This document shows, in pieces, positions 52,621 to 64,000 of a stretch of DNA of 64,000 nt; position 1 is the first letter of the stretch, and each line of letters starts with the position of its first letter. The notes beneath the pieces are model-generated. The model was not told the origin of the DNA and searched no databases. It saw only the letters and a program-made list of their open reading frames with translations. The DNA is from Siphonodentalium dalli. Lineage: Eukaryota; Mollusca; Scaphopoda; Gadilida; Siphonodentaliidae. The position numbers were made by a program, and so were the translations under genes. The stretch spans positions 57,965,949 through 58,029,948 of the forward strand of contig CP136065.1 in the NCBI GenBank assembly GCA_032622095.1. The letters run 5' to 3'.

Positions 52621-53880
52621 TAGTCATCTCCCAGGCCATCTCCATGTCGTTTGGCATTCCAATTTCACAATATCGACAACTTTTCTGGTGACCGAATTAA
52701 GTCACTTGAACAATTATATCTTCTCAACTGTCATATTTATATGGGGATGGAAATCAGGGCATTCCTATAATGATCCAGCAACACAGATACATAGAAGAAA
52801 GCATTAAAAGTATATTTATATCAATCTATTTATGAGATACATATATTCATTCAAACTGAGGGACCTTGAATCGCGTCAGAGGATTGCATATTAGAATGGC
52901 TCATGTATATATTATAACACGATTGAGTCTGTCCCATTCAATATAGTTTCCACAAACAAGTTACAATTGCCAAGATATATGGAAATGTAGAGCAGGCCTG
53001 TTAAAAAATAGTGGTCACAGTGTGCATTCAAATGTGGTTACTTCTGAGATAATGGAAAACGCAGTCCGTAGCACATAACTTTTCAGGATCCTCCAATGGT
53101 GACATCTGACAAGGGTATATCTGCCCGATACAGAGGATTTCTTTCATTTTTTAGAACAGACTCATCGCCTGACATAAACAACTCAAATCTCTCTGTGTCG
53201 GGCACATGTAGTTGCTATACAAGCATAACATCATTTCTTTTAAACTGAAAACGATTAGCCAGTATATAGCACCAGATCAGAGGAGCACCTGGAAATGTCT
53301 TTAAAACATCTGTATCTTCATGAAGATATGATAAACTAGATTGATTGATTGCTTGATTGATTGATACATCTCTATGTAAAACACATTTGTCGTCTTTTAT
53401 TTTTTCGAACTAATGTGTTTATGATGTTCATGTTTCATGCTATAACGTCTGAAGTATACGCAGTTGTAAATAAATAAATACTTCTTTATTGGTGGGACGT
53501 ATTAAACGCGATAAACAAAATGATAATCGCTCCGACCTGACAAGGTGAGCCACTACTTATATTCCATGTGTAAGAATCATGTTTTGTGATGCCATTTGGA
53601 TATACAATTTATGGGAATACGTGTAACACTTTGAGAGCAAGAGTATTCTCTATTCCCACCAAATATCCACAGAGGGTTTCACATCACTTTAACCTGGACA
53701 ACGCCGGGTAACCCTGCTAGTATTAATTAAATGCAGTGGCTGTCGGTGACGATATCGTTAGTTTGTCGCCCATAGATGCGTCCCGAATCGAGAAGTAAAT
53801 ATTTACAAATGAGCGTAGTTCAGACGATGTTTTCTGTGGAGCGGTATATACGGTCGATTTGCTTGATATTTTCGGCCATG
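52621..53880. other. Intergenic DNA, no gene recognised
   Basis: Frames without family resemblance; GATTGATTGATT-type microsatellite near 53342. A CACATCACTTTAAC block near 53680 also appears at 33390. Confidence 0.5.
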
Positions 53881-54325
53881 TTAGTAGAGCTGAATATAGG
53901 TCATTGTCGCATGGTTTCTGGCAAAAAGACACCCAGGATCTCTTAAACTGTCAAAAAGACACCCAGGATATCTTAAACTGTCAAAAAGACACCCAGGATC
54001 TCAAAGTCTCACCAAACAACGGGAATTTTGTTTAGTAGTCTGCTATTAATATTGGTCCAACTATCAAGGATGCGGAATTGCGCTGTCAGTCAGAATCAAA
54101 GCCGAATTAAATTTCGTTGATATTTCACTCCGATCACAAACAAATAATTATCATAATATTAATAGCAGACGACTAAACAAAATTCCCGTTGTTTGGCGAG
54201 ACTTTGAGATCCTGGGTGTCTTTTTGACAGTTTACGAGATCCTGGGTGTCTTTTTGACAGTTTAAGAGATCCTGGGTGTCTTTTTGACAGAAACCATGCG
54301 ACAATGACCTATTCAGCGTTAGTAG
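53880..54325. mobile_element. Inverted-repeat element with tandem 30-bp units in its arms
   Basis: Each arm holds three copies of AAAAAGACACCCAGGATCTC followed (between copies) by TTAAACTGTC, giving a 30-base period. Outside are GGTCATTGTCGCATGGTTTC / GAAACCATGCGACAATGACC, inside CAACGGGAATTTTGTTTAGT / ACTAAACAAAATTCCCGTTG. The unique loop is about 100 bases (54056-54155). Confidence 0.9.
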
Positions 54326-55824
54326 AATGCTAAATTCCTCCAGTTGGCATGGCACCTGCATACTAACTTATCAGTTTAACGTGCACGATCAAGTCCATTT
54401 GTCTTTAAATTTTGTTTGTTTTATAGGTATATGTGTCTACAGCCGTGTATCTATGACTAGATGCACTTATACAGTACATTGACTTGAATATCGACCATAG
54501 CAGAAATACTGAGAAAGAATAAGACCTTGATAGTCACTGCCTGAAGTACATATACGGTATATATATACTATAGTAATGAGCGTGGAAATTATAGACACAC
54601 CGTTAATTAAATTTACCATGCAATCAGAGCACATACACGTTGGTACCTCGACAAACTCAACGTGTTCACAGTTTATTCGACTGGATAAGTTGATAATACA
54701 TGTAATGGTTTGGGTTTTTTTTTAAATGGTTTGATAAACAAGATTTTTTTAGGCCGTCATTTGAGAGTTTGACCTGGTTTGACAGGAAATATTTGCAACA
54801 AAAAAAACGACCTGCATTATCTATAGCTTAAGAATCCAACTAGAGTCTACACTACCTGAAATCATGACAGCGAGAAAATAAATATGACATTTTTTTGTAG
54901 CCATTTGTACAAATATATATTTGGACAAAAATCGCAACAAAACAACATAATGTCTGGAAAGATGAATCAGTATTGAGTGTTTATGTCTGCTAGATTATTG
55001 CAAACGCGTGGTTGAATAATCACATTTAGTTATGTAAATATGATTATATTTTCGTCGGCTTTGGTACAAAAGCTAGATAAAAAAAAAAAAAAATTTAAAA
55101 CCAGTTTTATCTACTATATATTTTTGGAACTTCTGTCTGTCTATCTGTCTGTCTTTTTGTCTGTAGGTGTGTAAGTGTTATATATAGACTCGAAAATTGT
55201 TCGACTGATCCGACTCAAATTTGGTATACATGTAGGCCTACTTTGATCCCGGGAACAATATGGGTGGGTCCAATTTCACATGCGACCGTGCACGTGCGAC
55301 CGTGTCCTTGACCTCGCTCATATACGATCATATATAGGCATGTCTCTGGACCGATGAAACAATAGTCTTTTTTCTTTCTCCTAATAGAATATATATGTTA
55401 TAGTGTGAGAGTGAACAGGTGTTGTTCTAGTACTGTGGCTGAATGGTTACTCTCGTCGGTTTATATATATATATATTGCGTCAAACCGAGTTTAGGATCG
55501 GTCTGGGCATATCAGACTTGATAATTATCGCCATTTACGCCACCGAAATCGGTCGCAAATTACTAGATATGTACGATAAACAGTGTTTTTTGGAGAGAGT
55601 AAATGCTATTTCTTGATATTATATCAAAAGTGAATGGGCATTGTATTCCTACCACCGCGCTGGGATGTGGTGTGACTTCCCTCTTTCATCGACCCTGCGT
55701 GCATGTTAAGCAAAGTACCATCGTTGTGGCAGTGATCTATCGCAGTGATAACGGACAGGGCGCTGCATGTTTCAATATATTTTTGTTTCTGGAAGTATAG
55801 TTGTCCCTCAAATATAGCCTATTT
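54326..55824. other. Intergenic DNA with simple repeats
   Basis: Contains TCTGTCTATCTGTCTGTC near 55133, a run of A at 55080 and TATATATATA at 55465. No gene supported. Confidence 0.5.
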
Positions 55825-55991
55825 AATAAATAGAGCATGGCGTTTAAGGTTAATTGACTATGAGGGTACAGTGCCCAATGTGGTGGGTATAGTTCACGAC
55901 GCGATGCGGAGTGAACTACATGTATATCCACCACACTATATAGGCATTATACCGGCGTAGTCAACGATAAGACATGCATGCTCTATTTATT
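55825..55991. repeat. Foldback element, 167 bp
   Basis: Outer arms AATAAATAGAGCATG / CATGCTCTATTTATT and an inner hairpin GTGGTGGGTATAGTTCAC / GTGAACTACATGTATATCCA CCACAC around ACGCGATGCG. Confidence 0.75.
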
Positions 55992-56356
55992 ATAATTCAC
56001 CGAACAATTCGAAATGGTAGCTATACATGTACTTAACTGTATCATACCAAACCAACTCCTGGACTGTTCAAATTCCCTTCATAAGAAGTTAATAGAAATC
56101 AAGTACAACTCGTTTTACTGAGAACAAATATGATTATCAACTTATACCGATAAACAGTTTAAGAGAAACATAATCGTCGCAAGAATAAGCTGAAATATCG
56201 CGCAATAAAACGAAGGCGCATCATTTAGCATTTAGGTTTTATTTTGAATGCACGAAAACCCGAAACTATACACTACAAGGTGAATTCAACCACAGGAGCT
56301 TGGAATTTGGTCAAAATCCCTCTTTTATCATATATGTAATTATTCCAAAGTGGCTC

Positions 56357-56551
56357 AAACAGGCGTTACGCTACTTAGTGCAATGAGTAACACAAAGGGG
56401 CGTCGATCAATGAATAGAGATTAATTACGCGCAGTATGTATAGGGGATAAGTACAAACAGGCGTTACGCTGCTTAGGGCATTGAGTAACACAAAGGGGCG
56501 TCAATAAAATTAAAGAATTAATTACGCGCAGTGTGTATATGGGATCAGTAC
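56357..56551. repeat. 98-bp tandem duplication
   Basis: CAAACAGGCGTTACGCTACT at about 56357 and CAAACAGGCGTTACGCTGCT at about 56454; both continue with AACACAAAGGGGCGTC and ATTAATTACGCGCAGT. A third start, CAAACAGGCG, leads into the adjacent foldback. Confidence 0.85.
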
Positions 56552-56571
56552 AAACAGGCGGTGGTTTTGAC

Positions 56572-56759
56572 AAAGAGTCTTTTCAAATGACCACGCGCAG
56601 ATCACCACCAGTCGAGCACCAATAGGCGTGTCCCAAATATGCGGCGCACCAATGAGCGTTCGCCAACATATACGATAATGTTTGCACCGCCGGTTTTGGA
56701 CACGCCTATTGGTGCGCGAACGGTGGTCACCTGCGCGTGGTAAGTTGAAAAGACTCTTT
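56572..56759. mobile_element. Foldback MITE, 188 bp
   Basis: AAAGAGTCTTTTCAA mirrored by TTGAAAAGACTCTTT; CCACGCGCAG / CTGCGCGTGG; CACCAATAGGCGTGTCC / GGACACGCCTATTGGTG. Arms about 60 bases with small indels. Confidence 0.82.
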
Positions 56760-57153
56760 TTCATAAACAACGGAAGATTTTGCAATAATAATATTTTATT
56801 TAAATAACACTAGATAATTATACACAGAAGATCCATAAACACTTTATGTGATACTCATACATTGCTAATAACAGTTATATTATATTTTTAATCAGTGTCA
56901 GTCAAGCGCATAGCCAGGGACAGGGTTCCGAAATAAGGGGGGGGGGGTGAAAATGGGGGGTTCCAGCAATGCCACAGGCATATCCCGAAGGGTGTAGGTC
57001 TGAGTTGGGGGAGGTTCCGGCAGGGGGACACTCTCAGGGTTTTTTTTTAAGTGGTGTTGTAGATCATGTTAAGTTCTTTGGATTTTGATTCACATATCGT
57101 AACAAACGATGCAATCATACACACAATAACTAACAACTCATGGAATATTAAAG

Positions 57154-57586
57154 ATGTTCTGTCCGCATGGAATATGCCTGGGATTTCAAATAATGTTGTC
57201 ATATGAATTGCACCAGACAGCTCTTGATATCCAACTGAGACACTTTGATAACGAAATGAGACGAAAGATAATATATGACAATTCGTGCAAATTACACTTA
57301 TACGCGCTGCTACCTGATTCGGCCAGATTTGAACATGCAAAGTTTTATGTCGACCGATTGCATTTGCGGTGCTCGTTTTGAAAAAGATATGCGAACTTAC
57401 AAAGCAGACACCACTATTATAGAGACACATGTTAAAACAGCCATGCAGCTGGTGGAACAGGTCAATGGCGGTCTTAGACGCATACAATCTCAACTGACGT
57501 ACTACTACTATGGTAACTTTTTTTTTTATCGATGCACCCTTCCCCCTGTTTCGAAGCGCAAGAAATACGGCTGCGTGTACCATTAA
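57154..57586 (+). pseudogene. KDZ-type transposase fragment, frameshifted
   Basis: First frame (57154-57381): CPHGICLGFQIM, then IIYDNSCKLHLYALLPDSAR and FEHAKFYVDRLHLRC. Second frame (to 57586): CGARFEKDMRTYKAD and QVNGGLRRIQSQLTYY. The series CPHG.s.GF.vM..., YDN.CkLH.Y.LnReP..F..t.F.vDR.H, and QaN.gLqRIk.qLsY is that of Kyakuja-Dileera-Zisupton transposases. One frameshift near 57360 and missing flanking domains show it is a relic. The 178-codon minus-strand frame over it is a shadow. Confidence 0.6.
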
Positions 57587-57599
57587 GTTTTTAGGTGGC

Positions 57600-59303
57600 G
57601 TTTATTGTCTAATTATTTTTAACCACCAACACATTGTGTTGAACACAATAACGACTGTGTGACAACAGCTTAGCCAAATGCACGCCATCAACAATGGCTT
57701 CTTATACCCAGCGTCCCAACGCCGGATACCATGCCCATAAATACTAAGCATCTCGAATTACGGTATCAGTTTCCAAAATGCCTTTACGCAAATGTGAGAT
57801 AAATCGTGCCCTCGAGAAGGGCAAATATGCTGTGGACAAACTTCTTGCCGTGGATATACCAGCAGCTTTTGTTTAGGCCAAAAAAAAGAAGATGCTATGT
57901 TTCCGTACATCGACCGACCCTAAAAATAACCCGCCGACCCTAATCTTTTTATTTATATTTTGAGAAAAAGACAAAATTTTCACTGTTTTTTACCACTAAA
58001 TGCTCATAAATATTGATGATCATTAGTGTGCAAAACACATGGTTTCTAACATATGCCTGTGAAAAGTGACCGTTATCGGAAACATACAATCTTTTTTTTT
58101 GGGCCTTACACATCGACCAAGAAGACGACTGCGACATACATGGGCGCATGGAAGATTTCGCACCCACCACGATCACGCCGCCACAACCAAGCAATCGACG
58201 CCAACGAAAGCCAAGAATTCTTTATACGCCAAACTGATATAATTATAAAATAATTCGTGTATTATAAGTGACTTCACTTAGTCGCGGTGAATCCGCCATT
58301 TGGTCTCCGGAGGTCAAAGTTAACAAGTAGCATCTATTTTTAGCATACGGCTCCAGTCTGGGAATTCCCAAAATAAAATAGCAACAGGTCGTTACCGAAT
58401 CGCAGGTGCGAGAACTTCATAAAACTAATTAAACACTCACCCCTGGATACATACAATACGTAGGTTTCGCACAGTAGAAGGATTGGATGTATCACGTATG
58501 TTTTTGAGTTATTTTTTTAACGCAAGAACTCGCTATTTATCAGTAACTTTACTTGTGGGAAGTTCGTTGACAAAACAAGGGCGTCTGAATGTCTGCATCG
58601 TCACCAGATCCTAACTCTATAGATGACATGGCCACAAAATAATTCTTAAACACGTAGTTGCACTCAGAATAAATGAAATTAAGCCATAAAATGTTGATAA
58701 AAAATTCTCCCACTCAGCTGTCGAATGTAAACAAATGGATGCTACTTCTCAACTTTGACCTTTTACCGGCTTTTACCGGTGGGTTGGATAAAAAGCTAGG
58801 AATCGGACCATATAGAACCATCGGCCATCTTGAAAATCGCGACCCAGCAAAAAGGCTTATTATTAGCCATGCATCATACATAACTATCGCATTCATAATT
58901 ATCATTAAATAATGTATAAACAAAGTGTTTTTTCTCAATCAACAACACATTACCAACACGGGTCCAGGATTGTTTTATTTGTTTTATTATATTATTTTGA
59001 AAAATAATTTGACATAAAATAATAAAATAACAAAATAATGTTACCGGGCACCTGATCACAGAACTGTCAAGCCTCTAGTTTCCTACCAGTACAAAAATCC
59101 CTGAATTATTGGCCAAATCGCGGCGATCCCAATTGGGCGTAATTTGAACTGGAGCGCGCGAATGGGTAATTGGATACTGGCCGCAACTGAGTATCCAACG
59201 CCGGTATGAGTGATTCATTGTACACAAGGCGCGTAACGCTCGATTGGGCGCTTTTGGGAAATTTACATACCTCCTTTTATTGGCAGAACCACCACCCGGG
59301 ACC
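57600..59303. other. Intergenic DNA, no gene recognised
   Basis: A small frame at about 57778 (MPLRKCEINRALEKGKYAVD) looks coding-like but is only 32 codons. ATCGACC and GACCCTAA words near 57910 are repeat-like. Confidence 0.45.
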
Positions 59304-59380
59304 AATCCCTCTTTTATTGGCAGAACCACCACCCGGGACCATAGGTCCCGGGTGGTGGTTCTGCCAATAAAAGAGGGATT
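59304..59380. repeat. Perfect palindrome, 37-bp arms, 3-base loop
   Basis: AATCCCTCTTTTATTGGCAG continuing through AACCACCACCCGGGACC, then ATA, then the exact complement. An extra direct copy of half an arm (CTTTTATTGGCAGAACCACC) lies immediately left at 59273-59303. Confidence 0.93.
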
Positions 59381-59556
59381 TTGACCAAATTCCAAGCTCC
59401 TGTGATTCAACCGAATGTTGCCACTTCGAAAGTTGACGTTCATGTAAAACATCTTTTCACAGTATGTCATTTGGACATGCCTTAAATTAGTAAATTGGTG
59501 GACACATTTATGTATATCTGTTTTCGAGATTGTTGCCTCTGTTTCGTTTTTTTGCA

Positions 59557-60115
59557 TGCTATGCAGGGGGGGGGGGTGAAAAAAAAAATTCCGGCACGTA
59601 TGCCGGGGTGGGTGGGTGGTCAAAGCCACCAACAAGCAATTTTTTCCGCAACTAAAAAAATAAATTCCTGCTTGTTTTTTAGTGTTTTGGCAATGAGTTG
59701 GGCTTCAAACCCACTTTGAATGAGAGAAATAATGTAATTCTAACTGTAAACTGACTGCAGGCAGTTATCGTGTTGTATTTTGTTGCAAATTTTGAAATCC
59801 AAGATGGCCGCTGGCAGCCATGTTTTTTTGGCCGAACGACCTCAAAATGACTCATTCCTATTTACATGTCCATCTTAACATCCATGATAAATAGTATGCA
59901 CAGAAATTCAGTGTTTACAGTGAATTTCCCCCCGCAAATCTCTGTTTTAGTGTTAAAAGGGGGGGGGGGGTGGGTGTCAAAAAATGGTCGGAAAAAACTG
60001 CCGAAAACGGAAAAACATTTGGCGGTGGGGGTGGGTGGGTACAAAAAATGATCGAAGGGAAAAAATGCCATACGTGCCTGAAATTTTTTTCCGACCCCCC
60101 CCCCCCCCTGTGCTA
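59557..60115. mobile_element. Foldback element with G/C-run termini
   Basis: Left: GCTATGCAGGGGGGGGGG, AAAAAATTCCGGCACGTATG; right (complementary): CATACGTGCCTGAAATTTTT, CCCCCCCTGTGCTATG. GGTGGGTGGGT tracts follow inside. Arms are about 50 bases with indels in the homopolymers. Confidence 0.65.
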
Positions 60116-61390
60116 TGTTGGTATAGTAGAGTGCTAAATTTAGTATAGTGGTGTGCTAAATTTAGCACAAGACTATCTAATATAGAACACAGCTCTCGAC
60201 AAATCAGAAGGCGTCATTTCTGGGTGAGGTGAAACATATAGGCCTTTATATGCTCTCTATATAATACATATATGTTAAGGTGGATGTTTTCAGCTATCCC
60301 CCATGGGAACGTCCTATACTTGTGATTTCTAAAGGTATCTAGGTAGAATCAGAGTGGATAGTGGATAATGATTAATTAAATATATGCGAGGGAACGGTAC
60401 AGTATAATATACCAGAACAGCCCTGGAAAAGCTTGATCAATTGAAATGCGAGTTTGGTGTGGGTCGCAAGAACCTGGGCGGGGGGGGGGGGTTTGAACGA
60501 AGGTATGGGTGGTGGGTACACATGTGCATAGTGCTGTAAAAACAAAAATCAGCCCTGTGTCTGCAAATTGTTTCATGACCCCCTGGTTATCACGGATATT
60601 AAAACTTTGTCAATAGGTATCTATGTCCTTGACCTGACGGGTTCTCCGAAGATGAATGTGTTTTTTCGTTAACCGAATGAGAAACATTTCTTGGAACTCA
60701 TTGTAAATAATTAGATGCCGACACAGATCCGCTTACCTGACAGGTGACATGATGAGTTATGCCCAACTCTTATAACGATTATCTGGGCCTGCATGTCCGG
60801 ATTCCGTCTGCACATGACTGCACATCCGGATTCCATATAATGCATGCAGTAAGATAACATGTAGTCCGTGAGCAATTTATAAAAAAGACGCTTTGTTTTC
60901 GATTTTGTTGCACACGCCCTTTTCATTTATATAAATATATCATATGGTCTGGCCCGCGTCTTTCGCCGGTCACAGTTTTAATAATATCCGCGGTTATAAA
61001 GTGTGTCCAAACTCCAAAGGTTCGAGACAGGGATTGGGGAGGGGAGGGGCACGTTTACTAAGATTGATCAAAACTATTTTTAGCGCCGATTTGCATCAAA
61101 TTAATATACACATGATGTTGATGTCGGTCTATCTTTACAAATAGAACAGTATACATCGCCATATATAACTAATGCGCACATACATGTATATTAAAATCAA
61201 CAGTAAAAACTAACATACTTCTCCGATAATCTGTTCAATTTCGTGACGGAAAAAGACCGCAACCATCATCATGAGTCGAACCATCAGAGAGCTTGGATCG
61301 CCACCTCTCGTGATGACTATACACCACCGTTAATCCCGATTGATAATACTGAAATGCTGGACTCCGGCCATGCATGTCACGCCTTAATTG
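60116..61390. other. Intergenic DNA with one solo satellite module
   Basis: 60990-61110 repeats the 50.6-52.6 kb array motif (TTTTTAGCGCCGATTTGCAT). Otherwise G-runs and unique sequence. Confidence 0.5.
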
Positions 61391-61407
61391 AGTGAACTGG
61401 TCACTTC

Positions 61408-61680
61408 ATGCTCACCATGCAAGGCGGATACCAGCTGATTTTGGACTTCCAGTCCGGCCCGGCACAGCCATTTTCAGAGCTCTCTATACCAAATCAGTCT
61501 GGCAGCCTCGTCAGAAGAAAAAGAAGAAGACAACATCGAGGAAAAAGAGAGATGCCGAGAGATTGGGTGCATGCGTGGAAAGAGAAGTCGACGGAAACTT
61601 CACCAGTCGACTCCTCCCACTAAAAGCCGAGATCCCTGTCCAGTTTGTCCAGAGGCGTTATTTCGCTAAAATCTGATTCA
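61408..61680 (+). other. Overlapping coding-like frames, unassigned
   Basis: Two frames: LVRRKRRRQHRGKREMPRDW (61408-61623) and KKKKKTTSRKKRDAERLGAC (61392-61676). Basic and GC-richer than the surroundings. No family, start context or splice partner I can defend. Confidence 0.15.
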
Positions 61681-63524
61681 GATTCTGGATTCAGATTACA
61701 GATTGGTCCCCGTACGACTTGGTTCGGCAAAAGAACAGACCAGAAATTGGCAGAATCAGTAAACGAACAGACCGTAATCTCAATTTCGTGGTAATCCGAT
61801 TGGGATTCGGATTCCGATTACGGACTCAAAATGTTCGTAATGTAAACAAACCGAGATTTCGCCACCTCAGAGTTTAAAAACACAATAAAACATAAGAATC
61901 CATCTCTTGTGTACAAATTATTGCAGAATATAAACGAACTATATCAAAGAATTTTAAATGCGGAGACAAATTTGTTTTATTGAATGTAAACTGGGAGAAT
62001 ATTACTGAAATTAGCCAAATAATAATGCTATTGATAGTAACGCTGGGGGAGCACTTCGGTTGATGGCGAAGCAATTGCAAATCATTGTTGATTGTCACTT
62101 TCATATGTCCATTTCATAATTCCATCCTTAAAATACCGCCCGAACGCATGTCGATTTCGAATTCGGCGGATACGTCACCATTGACCGAATTCATATGAAC
62201 CTGCATGGATATGTCTTCTGCTGTGTTCGTTATTATAATGTTTCTTCTTATTCAAGAAATAGTAGGATTATATGATATCGATGGATTATCAGATACACGT
62301 ATGTACTATCATCTAGTCTTATAGCAATTTCATGTTTAAAATGTTTTGTTTCGTTAAATGCAGTCGTTTTGCACAATAGTATCTGTATAGACAACAGACA
62401 CATGTTCTAGGGACGTGGCTAGAAGTTTCGTCAAATTTCCGGCCAACTGCACCCCCCCCCCCATTGAACCAAACATCAATCTCACAGGTTCGCAGAATTC
62501 AATTTGCTCCCCTTGGAAATATCCAATCTGACAAACACTAAGATTGGAAAATTACCAACTTTTACTGGTTGAAAAAAATCAAACAATGAGAACAATGCCA
62601 ACCTATATATGGTGTCAAATTAATGTCCAACTAATGTTGTGTCATGCATGAATGAAATTTCCGACTGCTGGAATGTACCAAAGTTTAGTTTAGACATATT
62701 TATTTCAAATATATGTCAAATTTAGATAACACATGATATATAACACATACATTTGTTTATACATACAAAGGAATTGGGGGACAAGTACTGACTCACTTAA
62801 GGGTACCCCCTCTCCCATATGTTATTACACTGAAAAAATAAATAATTAGTAATGGCAAAGCAACATGACTACCAAAACAAGTTGAACATATATACAGATC
62901 ACTGGACACCCCCTCTCCCGAGTTAGTCATAAGTTTGTATATGTATTTATTTAAAATCGGGTTTGTTTGTTGCGTTTGTTGGCTTGTACGTATCATTATT
63001 TGAAACAGTTAGTCAAAATAATCCTGATTTTCCTCACGTATGAATGACTGCACAGCTTAGCAAATTGTACCAAAGTTCGGGGTGGGGGTCGAGACACCCA
63101 ATCAACCCCTGTCGTCACGTCCCTGTTCAACTGACAAGTTTCGTGTGTTCTTCACAACATCTTCGGAATTTGATTCAGGAGGCCTAGAGCTGTCACGTTT
63201 AGATATGCTTGCCATCATCAATAAACACACTTTAACTTGAAAAAAAAGATGCGATTAAGTCGGATTGGCAGCAAATTATGTGCCGTGTATATACACATAG
63301 AAGAAAAGCATGACTTTCACAACAAACATGAACTTTATAAATATAAGATACAAATGATACTTGTGTCAAATACATGAGCCATGTTTGACGCTGGGAGAAC
63401 ATTAAACATAGTTTCGGAGACCACGTGGATTTCAAAATCTGACCTAGAATCGAGAATTAGCCCCGCCCCCGTAATCGGCTTCGGATTCTCAATCCGGATT
63501 TTAGCGAAATTACGACTCTGGTGA
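61681..63524. other. Intergenic DNA, no gene recognised
   Basis: AT-rich with a C-run at 62452 and short unsupported frames. Confidence 0.5.
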
Positions 63525-63866
63525 TGGAATCTCCACCACCATCACCACCACGGCCGGTCAGACGAGGACACCGTAGACGAAGACGAGGACCCCTCTGACT
63601 TCGTCCCGACGACTCCAGAATATACCGAGCCGGGGCCTTCATCTGAGGCAATGTTCAGCCGCCAGAGTAATGAGAGAAATCTACCTGAAAGAAACGTAGA
63701 TGAGATTTTGAAGCTCATGTATATATGCATGCGAAACCGGATCTCCGTCACCGATATCACCACTTTCTTCACCTTCAACATACGTCATCTCCCACTTCAC
63801 CACCGAAGTAAAAAAGGAAGGAAGATAAGAAAAGAAAAAAAAAAGAATAAAGTAAACAACAGTTGA
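63525..63866 (+). other. Acidic coding-like frame near the right edge
   Basis: Open from 63525: a His6 run, then GRSDEDTVDEDEDPSDFVPT, TPEYTEPGPSSEAMF, and a Lys-rich end KKGRKIRKEKKKN before TGA. The composition is exon-like, but the minus strand over the same bases (EGSSSSSTVSSSDRPWW, 63542-63781) is equally open, so strand is uncertain. No family recognised. Confidence 0.2.
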
Positions 63867-64000
63867 CCCACTTGACTCGCCTATATAGACAGACATGATT
63901 GTAGGTAGAGACCAAAAAAAAATCTCAAGATGGGGGATCCTCGGATGAGCCCACCACCGTCATCGTGCCGCCATTCGGACGGGCACTCAAATGCTTTCAT

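Noticed and set aside
54173-54361. Frame encoding repeated QKDTQDL peptides
   Set aside because: This is the translation of the 30-bp tandem units in the inverted-repeat arm, with no start context or conservation.
57047-57583. 178-codon minus-strand open frame (begins MVHAAVFLALRNRGK)
   Set aside because: It overlaps the plus-strand KDZ transposase remnant, whose conserved motifs are clear; the minus frame shows no domain pattern and is best seen as its shadow.
59075-59635. 186-codon minus-strand frame
   Set aside because: Much of it reads through the perfect palindrome at 59304-59380 (mirrored RTTTRD / RVVVLPIKEG translation); no domain pattern.

Overview
The window is eukaryotic: AT-rich, intron-rich DNA packed with short non-autonomous transposons. 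Its one clearly identifiable gene is an animal SH3RF/POSH-type E3 ubiquitin ligase on the minus strand. The POSH orthology, the bivalve 'pearl'-like tandem-core repeats and the ACATGTA-rich background suggest a lophotrochozoan invertebrate, plausibly a marine mollusc. The species assignment is inference.

Layout. At 1-6.8 kb are tandem and SINE-like repeats, an unidentified GC-richer open frame at 4.3 kb, a piggyBac-like MITE at 6.0 kb, and what looks like the terminal exon and polyA signal of a plus-strand gene (6591-6776). At 6.9-18 kb are repeats: a perfect-looking palindrome at 7.5 kb, a decayed PIF/Harbinger transposon at 9.18-11.96 kb holding pieces of both its transposase and its Myb/SANT-like gene, and a composite palindromic MITE at 14.1-15.5 kb with another element nested in it.

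At 18.05-48.79 kb (minus strand) lies the POSH gene. I reconstructed 13 coding exons by hand with matching phases and GT/AG boundaries throughout. They give a 765-residue protein: RING finger, SH3-1, SH3-2, a basic/Ser-rich linker, SH3-3, a long low-complexity linker and a C-terminal SH3-4 that ends the protein, the same order as vertebrate SH3RF1/SH3RF3. The introns carry at least eight families of foldback or TIR elements, often within 20-50 bases of a splice site.

At 48.8-64 kb no confident gene is seen. This stretch has a tRNA-derived SINE, a degenerate satellite-like array (50.6-52.6 kb), an inverted repeat whose arms are tandem 30-bp units (53.9-54.3 kb), several foldback elements, a frameshifted KDZ-type transposase remnant (57.2-57.6 kb) and weak coding candidates near the right edge.

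The most informative structural result is a set of element families flanked by TTAA (terminal CCCTTT or CCTCTTCACT). One copy is caught inside another MITE whose uninterrupted relatives in this same window preserve the single-TTAA empty site.
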